Shown: positions 35,243 to 44,612 of the stretch, one piece after another
Position numbering within the stretch: position 1 is the stretch's first letter
Layout of the letters: every line of letters starts with the position of its first letter
Origin: Neobacillus sp. DY30
GTDB taxonomy: Bacteria; Bacillota; Bacilli; Bacillales; Cytobacillaceae
Assembly: GCF_030123065.1 (NCBI RefSeq)
Contig: NZ_CP126093.1
Location: forward strand, 4,470,001 to 4,534,000
Direction of reading: 5' to 3'
DNA: 64,000 nucleotides
Notes under the pieces: generated by a model
What the model saw: only the letters and a program-made list of their open reading frames with translations
Databases searched by the model: none
Told to the model about the DNA's origin: nothing
Position numbers and translations under genes: made by a program

Positions 35243-36581
35243 GCAAATCCCCCAATTCTTTCACTAGAGTATCAATTTCTTCCTTCGTTCTTTGCTCTGT
35301 TACAGCAACAAGCATATGGTTGGAAAGCTCCGGATAGTCACGTCCTAAATCATAACCGCCGATAATTCCATTTTGTAACAAGGCTTGATTGATTTCTTTT
35401 ACTGGTTTGTTTAATTTCACAACAAATTCATTGAAGGAGTGTCCATCATAGACAATATCAAAGCCAGCTTCTTTAAATACAGTTTTTGCGTAGTGTGCCT
35501 TTTGCAGGTTAGCTGCAGCCATTTCACGTACGCCTTTTTTACCAAGGGCTGTCATGGCAACCGATGCTGCTAAAGCATTTAACGCTTGGTTGGAACAAAT
35601 ATTTGATGTCGCTTTATCACGACGTATGTGTTGTTCACGAGCTTGTAGTGTTAATACAAATCCACGGCGTCCTTGATCATCTTGAGTCTGACCGACAAGA
35701 CGTCCTGGTACCTTACGCATTAACTTATTGGTTACCGCAAAATAACCGCAGTGTGGTCCGCCAAATGCTGTTGGGATTCCAAACGGCTGTGCATCCCCAA
35801 TAACTATATCTGCACCGAACTTCCCTGGAGGTGTTAAAACTCCCAGAGATAGCGGATTGCTTGAAACAACGAATAATGACTTATTAGCATGGATAATTTC
35901 TTCAAGTTCTTTTAAAGGTTCAATTCTTCCGAAGAAATTTGGGTACTGAACAATTACAGCTGCAATTTCTTCATTTGCCAATTCCTTTAATGCTTCAATA
36001 TCTGTAATGCCATTATTAACTGGCACTTCAATCACATCAAGATACTGACCTTTTGCATAAGTTTTTAGGACTTCCTTTGACTCTGGGTGAACAGCTCCGG
36101 ATACAATAATTTTTTTACGTTTCGTATGACCCGCACTCAACATCGCAGCCTCTGCTAATGCGGTGCCTCCGTCATACATGGAGGAGTTTGCTACATCCAT
36201 TCCAGTTAACTCACAAATCATCGTCTGGAATTCAAAAATGGCTTGCAGTTCACCTTGAGAGATTTCTGGCTGATAAGGTGTATACGCTGTATAAAATTCA
36301 GAACGGGAAATCACATGGTCTACGATTACTGGCATGTAGTGGTCATATATACCTGCTCCCAGAAAGGATACATTTGTTTTTAAATCTGCATTACGAGATG
36401 CCATTTGAAAGAGTTCTTTCATCAAAGAAGTCTCAGATTTTGCCGCTTTGATTTTGTATTCACCTTTGAATCTAACTTTTTCAGGAATATCGCTGAATAA
36501 CTCATCAACGGAGTTAACGCCAATTGTTTCGAGCATTGCCTTTTTATCTTCTTCAGTCATAGGTAAATATCGATGTTTCAT
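35235..36581 (-). CDS. gcvPA: Glycine decarboxylase P protein subunit 1
   Basis: Subunit 1 of the two-part glycine decarboxylase, 448 residues. Typical segments are [20 protein letters not shown] at the N-terminus, [38 protein letters not shown] and [12 protein letters not shown]. It works with GcvPB, the lipoyl protein GcvH (not in this window) and GcvT. It follows gcvT by 21 nt behind the glycine riboswitch. Confidence 0.97.
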   Translation of the reverse strand: MKHRYLPMTEEDKKAMLETIGVNSVDELFSDIPEKVRFKGEYKIKAAKSETSLMKELFQMASRNADLKTNVSFLGAGIYDHYMPVIVDHVISRSEFYTAYTPYQPEISQGELQAIFEFQTMICELTGMDVANSSMYDGGTALAEAAMLSAGHTKRKKIIVSGAVHPESKEVLKTYAKGQYLDVIEVPVNNGITDIEALKELANEEIAAVIVQYPNFFGRIEPLKELEEIIHANKSLFVVSSNPLSLGVLTPPGKFGADIVIGDAQPFGIPTAFGGPHCGYFAVTNKLMRKVPGRLVGQTQDDQGRRGFVLTLQAREQHIRRDKATSNICSNQALNALAASVAMTALGKKGVREMAAANLQKAHYAKTVFKEAGFDIVYDGHSFNEFVVKLNKPVKEINQALLQNGIIGGYDLGRDYPELSNHMLVAVTEQRTKEEIDTLVKELGDLHA

Positions 36582-36602
36582 AAACCTAATCTCCCCTCGT
36601 GT

Positions 36603-37706
36603 TTACTTTTCTCGTTTATAAAAAGGTGTTGGTACGACTTTTGCCTTTAAACGTTTACCGCGAATCTCAACCTCAACTTCTGAATCAAGACCTGCATATT
36701 CATTCTTAATTAGGACAAGTCCAATATTCTTCTTTAATGATGGTGACTGCGTTCCGGTTGTCACTTCACCAATAAGTTCGTCACCTTTAAAGACAGGGTA
36801 ACCATGACGTGGAATACCACGGTCAATCATTTCAATCCCTGCTAATTTTCTCGCTGCACCCTTTTCCTTTTGCTGCTTAAGAGCTTCTTTACCAATAAAA
36901 TCTGCTTCTTTATTTAACTTTACAGCAAAGCCAATACCCGCTTCTAATGGGGAGATTTCAGGAGACAATTCTTGACCATAAAGAGCTAAAGTTGCCTCAA
37001 AGCGAAGTGTATCCCGAGAACCCAGCCCACATGGAGCAACTCCATCCTCTTCTCCAGCAGATAAAATCGCCTTCCACAGTTCAACCGCGTCGGATGCATT
37101 GCAATATATTTCAAAGCCATCCTCACCTGTATAGCCCGTTCGTGAGACTAGAGCATTTTTTCCATTAATTTTTACTTCTTGTTGGAACTTGAAGAATCCA
37201 ATTGTACTTAAATCGGTATCATCTGCAAGCTTTTGAAGTACTTTTTCAGCAAGCGGACCCTGAAGTGCTAATTGCGCCATTTTTTCAGATAAATTATCGA
37301 TCGATACATTACCATCTAAATGATCTTCTAACCACTTAAAATCCTTCTCAATATTTGAAGCATTCACAACAAGTAAATAATGATTGTCTTCTATTTTATA
37401 AACGAGCAGGTCATCAACGGTACCGCCATTTTCATAGCACATTGCATTGTACTGTGCACCGCCGTTTTTAATTTTTGAAATATCATTGGTTAACATCTTT
37501 TGCAAGTAGTTTAAGCTGTCAGGTCCCTTTACCTCGACCTCTCCCATATGAGAAACATCAAAAAGTCCCGCCTTTGTACGGACTGCTTCATGTTCCTCCT
37601 TGATGCTTGAGAATTGAACAGGAAGCTCCCAGCCTCCAAAATCAATCGTTTTTCCACCATATTCCTTATATACTTCATATAGCGGTGTGCGTTTTAATTC
37701 AGTCAT
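36603..37706 (-). CDS. gcvT: Aminomethyltransferase (T protein)
   Basis: GcvT moves the aminomethyl carbon from lipoyl-GcvH to tetrahydrofolate and releases ammonia. The 367-residue product shows [44 protein letters not shown] and [12 protein letters not shown]. The ATG at 37706 is 8 nt after GGGGG; a TTG one codon before it is less likely. It is the first gene of the operon, directly downstream of the riboswitch. Confidence 0.97.
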   Translation of the reverse strand: MTELKRTPLYEVYKEYGGKTIDFGGWELPVQFSSIKEEHEAVRTKAGLFDVSHMGEVEVKGPDSLNYLQKMLTNDISKIKNGGAQYNAMCYENGGTVDDLLVYKIEDNHYLLVVNASNIEKDFKWLEDHLDGNVSIDNLSEKMAQLALQGPLAEKVLQKLADDTDLSTIGFFKFQQEVKINGKNALVSRTGYTGEDGFEIYCNASDAVELWKAILSAGEEDGVAPCGLGSRDTLRFEATLALYGQELSPEISPLEAGIGFAVKLNKEADFIGKEALKQQKEKGAARKLAGIEMIDRGIPRHGYPVFKGDELIGEVTTGTQSPSLKKNIGLVLIKNEYAGLDSEVEVEIRGKRLKAKVVPTPFYKREK

Positions 37707-37782
37707 CAATAATCCCCCTTCGACATAAGATGTTGTTCATTCGCTGTTTCCAATTTTTGGACTAAGTGCTGTAAAACAAAAA

Positions 37783-37827
37783 AAGGACAGAGACCTCCCT
37801 TTAACAAAAAAGAAGGTCTCTGTCCTT
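37783..37827 (-). terminator. Riboswitch-controlled terminator before gcvT
   Basis: AAGGACAGAGACCT pairs with AGGTCTCTGTCCTT and is followed by T7 on the minus strand. It lies between the aptamers and gcvT, so it is the likely expression platform: glycine binding would prevent it from forming. Confidence 0.9.
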
Positions 37828-37828
37828 G

Positions 37829-37980
37829 CACCTGAAAGTTTACCTAATCTCGGCTTTCCCCTTTGGTGGCTGCTCTTTTTAGTCAGCACTCTCCAGAGCT
37901 GCGTCAAACAAGAGTTCTTTTGCCTGAGAGATTCACACATTGTGCTTGCTCCTTCGGCGCTACATTTGTAGTCTCTCCCC
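37829..37980 (-). promoter_or_regulatory. Tandem glycine riboswitch
   Basis: On the minus strand, two glycine aptamers follow each other. The first has GCGCCGAAGGAGCAA and TCTCTCAGGCAAAAGA; the second has TCTGGAGAGTGC, CACCAAAGGGG and AAACTTTCAGGT. These are the conserved gcvT-motif elements. Glycine switches on the gcvT-gcvPA-gcvPB operon through the terminator that follows. Confidence 0.93.
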
Positions 37981-38146
37981 TTGTCATCATCCGCATTATA
38001 ATATTTTCACATTCGGGTCATACTAAAATATACATCTGAAAAAAATTTATTTTATTGAAATAGTTAAAACATTCAAATCTATTACCATCCTACCATTAAA
38101 GCATAAGGTGAGCAATAAATTTTTGTGCATTAAGGAGCTGAAAAAC

Positions 38147-39835
38147 ATGACTGTTGAAATAGAATTTGATTCCTCCTGGCAGGATGAATTTTTACATAGA
38201 ATTGAGAACGACGGACCATGGGGAAATTGGGATCTTTTCAAACTGGCAGTTGGCGTTGAAAAACACCTGATTATTCCGGAATTTGAAGGCTTACAAGCAC
38301 CTAACCATTTACCTAATTTAACACCGCTTCCACACCAGCTCGAAACGGCAAAACAAGTAATAGAGAATATGAATGGAAAGGCCATTCTTGCAGATGAAGT
38401 GGGGCTTGGAAAAACAATAGAGGCAGGTCTTATTTTAAAAGAATACATGATTCGTGGACTCGTTAAAAAAGTTCTCATTCTTGTCCCAGCTTCTTTAGTA
38501 ACTCAATGGGCTTATGAATTGAACAGTAAGTTTTTTATACCTGCTGTTTCTCAAAAGAAAAGCTATGTTTGGGAACAATGTGATGTTGTGGTTTCTTCAA
38601 TCGATACAGCAAAACGGGATCCGCACCGAGATATTATCTATAAACAGGACTACGATTTAATCATTATTGATGAAGCACATAAACTAAAGAATAATAAGAC
38701 AAAAAACTATGAATTTGTTCAAAATCTAAAGAAGAAGTTCTGTCTGCTTCTAACTGCTACACCGATACAAAATCGAATCGGGGAAATTTTCAACCTCGTA
38801 TCCTTATTAAAACCTGGACATTTAGGCAGTGAAACAGCATTCTTTGAAAAGTACAAACGAGACTCGCGCTCCTTAAATGATAATGAGCATTTAAAAGAGC
38901 TGGTCAATAAGGTAATGATTCGTAACCGGCGTGCAGATACGGGTATTGAATGGACTAAAAGACATGTGGAAACCATTCCAATTGAATTTACACCACAAGA
39001 AAAAGAATTGTACCAAGCTATCACTGATTTAAAAAGCGAAGGTGATTGGGTTCAAACCAGTGCATTTTCCGTTATGACCTTACAGAGGGAAGCTTGCAGC
39101 AGCAGAGAGGCAGTTTTCTATACCCTTAAAAACATGCTGCAGAAAAAAGAAAACCCAACGAAAGAATTTGAGGAACAGATTCAAAATTTAATCTCAAAAG
39201 TGGAAGCCGTTTCAACCAACTCAAAGGCAGAAAAGGCTTTGGAGTTGATTCAGAAAATAAATGATAAGGTGATTATTTTTACTGAATACAGAGCAACACA
39301 AATGTATCTGCAGTGGTATTTAAAGCAAAACGGGATATCATCCGTGCCATTCCGCGGGGGCTTTAAACGAGGTAAAAAAGACTGGATGCGTGAGCTCTTT
39401 CAAAAGCATGCACAGGTGCTCATCGCGACTGAAGCTGGCGGCGAGGGAATTAACCTTCAATTCTGTAATCATATTATTAATTTCGATTTACCGTGGAATC
39501 CTATGAGATTGGAGCAAAGAATTGGGAGGATCCATCGTCTTGGTCAGGAAAAGGACGTTATGATCTATAATTTTGCAATCCAGAACACAGTGGAAGAACA
39601 TATATTAAAACTTCTATATGAAAAAATTGAACTATTTGAAAAGGTAATAGGTGACTTAGACGATATTTTAACGAAGTTGGACTTTGGAAATATTGAAGAT
39701 CATTTAATTGATATATTCGGACAATCTTGCTCCGAGGGTGAAATGAGAATTAAGATGGAAAATCTTACATCAATGATTGATTTGGCTAAAGATATGCAGA
39801 AGGAGGATTCACATGCAGCAGCTGGAAATTCATAA
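38147..39835 (+). CDS. yqhH: SNF2-family DEAD/DEAH helicase YqhH
   Basis: A 562-residue Swi2/Snf2-type ATPase. Motif I is LADEVGLGKT, motif II is IIIDEAHKLKN, motif III is LLTATPIQN, and the C-terminal half has ATEAGGEGINLQFCNHIINFDLPWNP and RIGRIHRLGQ. Its substrate is not known. The ATG at 38147 lies 6 nt after AAGGAGCTG; 13 upstream codons are unlikely to be translated. It overlaps yqhG by 23 nt, as a coupled pair. Confidence 0.95.
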   Translation: MTVEIEFDSSWQDEFLHRIENDGPWGNWDLFKLAVGVEKHLIIPEFEGLQAPNHLPNLTPLPHQLETAKQVIENMNGKAILADEVGLGKTIEAGLILKEYMIRGLVKKVLILVPASLVTQWAYELNSKFFIPAVSQKKSYVWEQCDVVVSSIDTAKRDPHRDIIYKQDYDLIIIDEAHKLKNNKTKNYEFVQNLKKKFCLLLTATPIQNRIGEIFNLVSLLKPGHLGSETAFFEKYKRDSRSLNDNEHLKELVNKVMIRNRRADTGIEWTKRHVETIPIEFTPQEKELYQAITDLKSEGDWVQTSAFSVMTLQREACSSREAVFYTLKNMLQKKENPTKEFEEQIQNLISKVEAVSTNSKAEKALELIQKINDKVIIFTEYRATQMYLQWYLKQNGISSVPFRGGFKRGKKDWMRELFQKHAQVLIATEAGGEGINLQFCNHIINFDLPWNPMRLEQRIGRIHRLGQEKDVMIYNFAIQNTVEEHILKLLYEKIELFEKVIGDLDDILTKLDFGNIEDHLIDIFGQSCSEGEMRIKMENLTSMIDLAKDMQKEDSHAAAGNS

Positions 39836-40604
39836 CTTTCTTATACGCTATTTTCAGGCAAATGAATGTGAAATAACAGAAAATGGCCCAGGCTACTTAA
39901 CTGTTCAATTAACAATTGAGCTTGATAAGGAATTAATGAATCGTCCTTTTTATTGGCATTATTTAGAAAAAACCGGCGGGATAGCTAATCCAATGAAACT
40001 TACTTTTATTACCAACCCACAGATCGCACCGGAACATATTAAGGGAGAAACAGTTCATTTTGGTTCTCCTCGTTTGCACCAAATTTTTCAATCAACCAAA
40101 AAGCTGGCCAGCTACATCAGGCTTTATGAGAATCACCGTAATGGCCAACAACAAACTCCATTAATGCCTTGGCTTTGTATGAATGTTAAAATTTCGTATC
40201 AATGCGACCGTAAGCGGGACATTTATAAATCAATCGGTCTGCAGCTCATTAATGGACAAATGATTGAGGATTTTCATGAAAGACTACAGAATGTTCAATT
40301 GACACCGAAAATACCGGATTATTCGTTTACACTTTCACCACTTGTTAAGCCAAAAAGCGGAATGTCCCGTATCGAAAACTATTTGAAAGCTGTGATTAAT
40401 GAAGATGATCATGCTTGGGCAGAGGATGCCCGGAAACGCTGGGAGCAAGATTTACGTCTTTTGGATCATTTTTATGAGGATGCAGAAGAAGAAAATGAAA
40501 GTTATGAAACGGAGAAAAAGGCATTACAAGACCAATATGAACCTAAAATAAACATTTCATTTATTAATGGAGGATTATTTTATTTAACTGATAATGCTGT
40601 ATAA
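39813..40604 (+). CDS. yqhG: Conserved protein YqhG
   Basis: The 263-residue product matches the YqhG family: IHNFLIRYFQANECEITENGPGYLTVQLTIE at the start and the conserved ARKRWEQDLRLLDHFYED toward the end. Its function is unknown; it is always paired with the YqhH helicase. The ATG follows AGGAGG by 7 nt and lies within the end of yqhH. Confidence 0.92.
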   Translation: MQQLEIHNFLIRYFQANECEITENGPGYLTVQLTIELDKELMNRPFYWHYLEKTGGIANPMKLTFITNPQIAPEHIKGETVHFGSPRLHQIFQSTKKLASYIRLYENHRNGQQQTPLMPWLCMNVKISYQCDRKRDIYKSIGLQLINGQMIEDFHERLQNVQLTPKIPDYSFTLSPLVKPKSGMSRIENYLKAVINEDDHAWAEDARKRWEQDLRLLDHFYEDAEEENESYETEKKALQDQYEPKINISFINGGLFYLTDNAV

Positions 40605-40646
40605 AAGAGTAAAGAAGCAGGCTTATGCCTGCTCCTTTACTCTTTT
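40603..40646. terminator. Two-way terminator between yqhG and yqzE
   Basis: A long stem, AAAAGAGTAAAG with CTTTACTCTTTT and an inner AGCAGGC/GCCTGCT around TTAT, overlaps both gene ends. Confidence 0.92.
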
Positions 40647-40825
40647 CTTCTTCTGTTCTTAATTTCAATATAAAATATATAGGGAAGAATCCCGAACCAA
40701 CGATACCAAAAGGACGCTCTTGTTTGTTTACGTTCCTCGCGGAGCCGTTTTCGTTCATCTTTCGGCTGGTCCGCATATTTAACAAGAGTTTGAGTCATAT
40801 ATTTTACATAATCATTCGTTTTCAT
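40637..40825 (-). CDS. yqzE: YqzE-family protein
   Basis: The 62-residue product contains the YqzE features NDYVKYMTQTLVKYADQPK and RKQTRASFWYRWFGILPY. Function is unknown. It follows comGG at the end of the comG region as in B. subtilis. Confidence 0.9.
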   Translation of the reverse strand: MKTNDYVKYMTQTLVKYADQPKDERKRLREERKQTRASFWYRWFGILPYIFYIEIKNRRRKE

Positions 40826-40893
40826 GGACTCACCTGCCTTTATTCTTCACTAAAAGTATGTCCATGTTTTAATTTTTCAAACAACTTTCCTAC

Positions 40894-41292
40894 TTAATAA
40901 ATTTCAGTCCACTTTATCATTTTATTTGAAGAGATATCGAAAAAGCCGCGTCCTACTATCGTTACACCTGTATGCATTCTCAGAGTGAAGTTGATTTTTT
41001 GAATAGTTCCAACTGGAAGTTCCGCTTGAAATTCCATGCTGCCGTTTAAATAAGAAAAAGTACCTTTGGGTGGAATGACACCACCTGATTTCATGATTTC
41101 TTCTACTTTTTTAACCGATGAATGAAAATAATACTCCTCTTGCAAAATTAGGTTTGTTTCATAAGCAAGCTTCCTTTCGGTTAACAGTTGTTCTACACGA
41201 AAAGAGAAAAGTAAAAGAAATAGGATTAGCACAGCTAATGTTAATGGGTATGTAAATCCCAGTTCATTATTCTTCATCCGTTTGGAAACCAT
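40894..41292 (-). CDS. comGG: Competence minor pseudopilin ComGG
   Basis: A 132-residue protein with an N-terminal hydrophobic segment (FTYPLTLAVLILFLLLFSF) preceded by a basic leader, and a soluble tail. It occupies the seventh place of the comG operon. ComGG is a minor pseudopilin of the DNA-uptake pilus. The gene overlaps the end of comGF by 19 nt. Confidence 0.85.
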   Translation of the reverse strand: MVSKRMKNNELGFTYPLTLAVLILFLLLFSFRVEQLLTERKLAYETNLILQEEYYFHSSVKKVEEIMKSGGVIPPKGTFSYLNGSMEFQAELPVGTIQKINFTLRMHTGVTIVGRGFFDISSNKMIKWTEIY

Positions 41293-41750
41293 TGAATATA
41301 AGGAAACACCATTACAATATATTCTTTTCCCCAGACATCTTTTACCTTAATCTTCACGGAATTATTTATCCTGGTAAAAGTAACGGATAATACATTTTGC
41401 AGCAACGTCTCATGCCCCAAGGAATTCACACGCCTTCTTATGTTACTCCCATATTTCTCGTAGGTAATCGTCTCATTATTATTCGTTAACACCAATCTCC
41501 CTGATACCACCTCGGCTTTTGAGCTTATTCGAATTTCTTTTTTAATTTGGCTGCAAAATACATCCCACTCCATCTCCTGAAGCCTTACACTCGAATCTTT
41601 GTTGTATAAAACGATTTGAAGAATAGGAATCATGAAAAATACAATGGTTATAAAAATTGAAAAGGCAAAAAGCACTTCAATTAGTGTAAAGGCGTTTTCA
41701 TTCTGGCACTTTACAAATCTCTGTTTTGGGAAGGAAGGACGTTTCAACAA
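41274..41750 (-). CDS. comGF: Competence minor pseudopilin ComGF
   Basis: The product has the type IV pilin-like N-terminal helix ENAFTLIEVLFAFSIFITIVF and the ComGF feature MEWDVFCSQIKKEI. The TTG start at 41750 overlaps comGE by 53 nt and has no clear ribosome site, so the true start may be slightly internal. It belongs to the competence pilus assembly. Confidence 0.88.
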   Translation of the reverse strand: MLKRPSFPKQRFVKCQNENAFTLIEVLFAFSIFITIVFFMIPILQIVLYNKDSSVRLQEMEWDVFCSQIKKEIRISSKAEVVSGRLVLTNNNETITYEKYGSNIRRRVNSLGHETLLQNVLSVTFTRINNSVKIKVKDVWGKEYIVMVFPYIQWFPNG

Positions 41751-42036
41751 CGGTTACACACACCACCTTCCCTCTATAGCCTGACGAATAATTCCAATTA
41801 ACCTTATATTCAGTTCCATTATGAAATATAGAATAATTCGAATTTGTTCTATCCTCTGTTAAATTTGCTTGGAGTTCTTCAAATAAAAACTGTTCAGCCA
41901 TTTTATCCCTAATATGCTGTTGAGGTTGTTTGAATAAATCCATTAATAATGGCATAAAAAACATGCCCATCATAAACCATGCAGAAAGTGATAATAAGAG
42001 TTCTAGTAAAAAAAATCCATCACTCTTCCGTAACAT
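41698..42036 (-). CDS. comGE: Competence minor pseudopilin ComGE
   Basis: A 112-residue protein with the pilin-like segment SDGFFLLELLLSLSAWFMMG. It lies between comGD and comGF with short overlaps on both sides. The ATG at 42036 follows AAAGGGACGG; an upstream ATG at 42054 is possible. Confidence 0.85.
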   Translation of the reverse strand: MLRKSDGFFLLELLLSLSAWFMMGMFFMPLLMDLFKQPQQHIRDKMAEQFLFEELQANLTEDRTNSNYSIFHNGTEYKVNWNYSSGYRGKVVCVTVVETSFLPKTEICKVPE

Positions 42037-42454
42037 AAAACCGTCCCTTTCCAATCAAAAGAGTTAATCGGTAATCCTTTTGTTGTGTCCGAATAAATAA
42101 TGTGCCGAATCTGTCTACATTCCCATTTGGATTGAATTTGAAGATTAATTGAATCGACCCTTGGGTAACACGAATGGTTGAAGAATGATTTCTCTCCACC
42201 AACGAAATACTGCTTGTACCAATTTTGTACTTGTGCTCATGTTCATAGAAGACAACTTTCACTTCCATCTGATTGGCAATAGCGTATTGTTGACCATAAT
42301 ATAAATCTGCTTTTAATTGGGATATAAAGGCCTTATCAGAAGTTGAATAGTATTGAGGCTTTATGCTAAAGACTGTTATCGAGGAGATGATTAGAAAGAT
42401 GGAGAGAACTATCAACGATTCAATTAGTGTAAATCCCCTTTGATTGTAAAGCAT
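42020..42454 (-). CDS. comGD: Competence minor pseudopilin ComGD
   Basis: The prepilin leader and helix are clear: YNQRGFTLIESLIVLSIFLI. The 144-residue product is processed by the peptidase ComC in B. subtilis. Its ATG directly follows the comGC stop codon. Confidence 0.92.
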   Translation of the reverse strand: MLYNQRGFTLIESLIVLSIFLIISSITVFSIKPQYYSTSDKAFISQLKADLYYGQQYAIANQMEVKVVFYEHEHKYKIGTSSISLVERNHSSTIRVTQGSIQLIFKFNPNGNVDRFGTLFIRTQQKDYRLTLLIGKGRFYVTEE

Positions 42455-42766
42455 TTACGTTGTTGGTACTGCGGTTACTTTTCCTTCTGAGTCAATTTTC
42501 ACATTCTTCGTTCCATTTGGACAACCCGTATCTTCGGCAAGATATCCATCTGATAGTAGATTTTCCATTGTTGGCACCTTATTTTTTTCCATAATATATG
42601 ACTGCACTTGTGCTTGTACCATTTTCACAAAAGCCTCACAGCCTTTGTTGTTTATATTGGTATTATGTCTGGCCACGTTTGGAATTGTAACAATTAATAA
42701 AACAGAGATCACCAGCATAACAATCATCATTTCTACGAGTGTAAAACCTTTTTCATTTTTCATCAT
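42455..42766 (-). CDS. comGC: Major competence pseudopilin ComGC
   Basis: ComGC is the main subunit of the competence pilus. The prepilin motif is NEKGFTLVEMMIVMLVISVL, and two Cys (KGCEAF and TGCPNG) can form the known disulfide. The 103-residue form starts at the first of two adjacent ATGs, 8 nt after GGAGG. Confidence 0.95.
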   Translation of the reverse strand: MMKNEKGFTLVEMMIVMLVISVLLIVTIPNVARHNTNINNKGCEAFVKMVQAQVQSYIMEKNKVPTMENLLSDGYLAEDTGCPNGTKNVKIDSEGKVTAVPTT

Positions 42767-42812
42767 TATTCTTTCCTCCATTTTAGTATATTTTTTTTCG
42801 TGTTTTGGCTGT

Positions 42813-43844
42813 CTATATTCCATCTAATAATTGGAACATAGGAAGTAGTATTGCCAGGTACATAGATACAACGAGAAACCCAATAAAAAGATAGAGAACA
42901 GGCTGTATCATCTTTAAACTCTTTTCGATTCTTTCTTCCATGTTCACCACACAATGCTGGCTAAAAAGTAGTAATTCTTGTTCCAATTTTCCATTTTCTT
43001 GTCCATGTTTTATGATCATTGGGAATTCTCGTTCAAAGAACGGAAAGGAAGATAAAATAGACTCCAGTTTCTCACCAGTTAACAGCTTCTGCTTAATGTC
43101 CGAGCCCAGCCTGCTATAAAATGGCTGACTATTATTCTTTTCAAATAAAAGTAAGGCTTCTAACACGGAGATTCCACCTGCTAGAAGGAAGCTGAGTTGG
43201 ACTGCAAAATAATGGGTAAACAATAATCGAAGAATTCTTCCTGCTATTGGTATTTTTACGAGCTGTGAGCGCTGCTGCAGGACGGAGGTTTTTCGAAATA
43301 CAAAAACATAATAAATTGCTCCTAATGCCAGCAATGTAAGAAATACAAGCATTACGAATGGAAAGTATTCATCAAAGGAATAAAGTACTTTCATAAAGAA
43401 ATTTGCTTCAAGACCCATAGAGGAAAAGATACCTGTAAATTTAGGCAGCAATGATTGTTGCACAAACAAAAACAAAATGCCTGTAATAGAGAAAAGCAAT
43501 GCCGGGTACTGCAGTAGTTTTAATAACTTATTCCTATCTTTCTCCTTTACTAATGCCAGATTACTTCCTTCCAAGAGAGCTTCTGCAAAGCTGCCATGCT
43601 GTTCCGCAAAATATACGTAACCAATTAAGTCTTTGTGAAACCTTAATTTATCTAGAACATCGTGAAAAGACACCCCATTTCTCAAATCAATTAAACATTG
43701 ATAAAGCTCCTCCTTTCGATTCTTAGGTAAATGCAAAGATAAGCTTTCAATTGCTTCTGCAATTGGATATCCCCGGGCCAATAATTCTCCAATCCGTTTT
43801 AATAAGAGAGCCTGCTCATTAATAGACCATTTAGTGCGCTTCAT
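42813..43844 (-). CDS. comGB: Competence pilus platform protein ComGB
   Basis: The 343-residue inner-membrane protein of the GspF family has two repeated domains, each with a large cytoplasmic part and membrane helices (LLQYPALLFSITGILFLFV, and the C-terminal VLYLFIGFLVVSMYLAIL). It is the platform for the pilus motor ComGA. The ATG lies within the last codons of comGA. Confidence 0.93.
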   Translation of the reverse strand: MKRTKWSINEQALLLKRIGELLARGYPIAEAIESLSLHLPKNRKEELYQCLIDLRNGVSFHDVLDKLRFHKDLIGYVYFAEQHGSFAEALLEGSNLALVKEKDRNKLLKLLQYPALLFSITGILFLFVQQSLLPKFTGIFSSMGLEANFFMKVLYSFDEYFPFVMLVFLTLLALGAIYYVFVFRKTSVLQQRSQLVKIPIAGRILRLLFTHYFAVQLSFLLAGGISVLEALLLFEKNNSQPFYSRLGSDIKQKLLTGEKLESILSSFPFFEREFPMIIKHGQENGKLEQELLLFSQHCVVNMEERIEKSLKMIQPVLYLFIGFLVVSMYLAILLPMFQLLDGI

Positions 43845-44472
43845 GCTCGTACACCAAGCGTTCATATTCGGACTCTTTAATATACCCAAGTGCAATCCCT
43901 TTTTTGATTACTTCCCTTACGGTCGTGTACCGTGAAATAATATTTTCTCCTCTGGCTTCTTTCATTGCAGCATTAAGGTTTCTCCCTGATAGCAGTTCAA
44001 AAACACTCGCTCTTTTCCATCTTCCATAGGAATAACAAAAGGGTGAACATTCTCCTTTACAATAGGGACATGTTAACTCTACTAATCGCTGTGCAGTTAC
44101 GGCAATTAAAGTCTGTTCTACCTCTAACCAATTTACACCAAACTCACGGAGACGATATACAGCCCCCTTTGCGTCCCTGGTATGCATTGTGGAGAGTACT
44201 AAATGCCCCGTCAACGCTGCTCGCACTGCAATTTTCGCTGTTTCCGCGTCACGGATCTCCCCCACCATAATAATGTCGGGATCATGACGAAGAATCGCCT
44301 TTAAACCTGCCGCGTATGTCACACCCGCTTTTTCATTCACTTGTATTTGTAAAACAGAATCGTAGTTTTTTTCGATGGGGTCTTCAAGTGTAATCACATT
44401 TCGATGGAAAAGATGTGCGGTTTCATTTAAAAGGGAGTATAAAGTGGTTGTTTTGCCTGAGCCAGTTGGACC
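43831..44472 (-). pseudogene. comGA: comGA, 3' part separated by the inserted element
   Basis: This segment encodes the C-terminal 213 residues of the traffic ATPase ComGA, from the Walker A motif GPTGSGKTTTLYS on: ITLEDPIEKNYD, the His box STMHTRDAKGA, Walker B IIMVGEIRDAETA and the zinc motif CPYCKGECSPFC. The upstream half lies 5.9 kb away. In the present arrangement the fragment has no start signal of its own, except a few element-derived codons. All motifs are intact, so the gene could work again if the element leaves. Confidence 0.95.
44464..44472. repeat. Left attachment core
   Basis: AGTTGGACC, identical to the right copy. Together with the inverted 11-bp arms the symmetry centre of the reconstructed attP falls on GT within the core, which is the likely crossover dinucleotide. 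Confidence 0.8.
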
Positions 44473-44543
44473 TGAGTTTAGGGATAACTTCGTCTTATAA
44501 TCAAAACACATTAAATTTCTAATAAGTTTTTTCGTCCACCCGC

Positions 44544-44571
44544 TTAACATTTGAATTCTTCACAATATAAT
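44544..44571 (+). promoter_or_regulatory. Promoter of the recombinase gene
   Basis: TTAACA, 16-bp spacer, TATAAT: five and six matches to the sigma-A hexamers, 41 bp before the recombinase ATG. Confidence 0.65.
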
Positions 44572-44612
44572 ACGTGGCGTAGGCGGAAATACAAAAGAGG
44601 TGTGTTTTTATT

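Noticed and set aside
42766-42954. Minus-strand 62-codon frame overlapping comGB and comGC
   Set aside because: It lies in another frame of comGB with no ribosome site.
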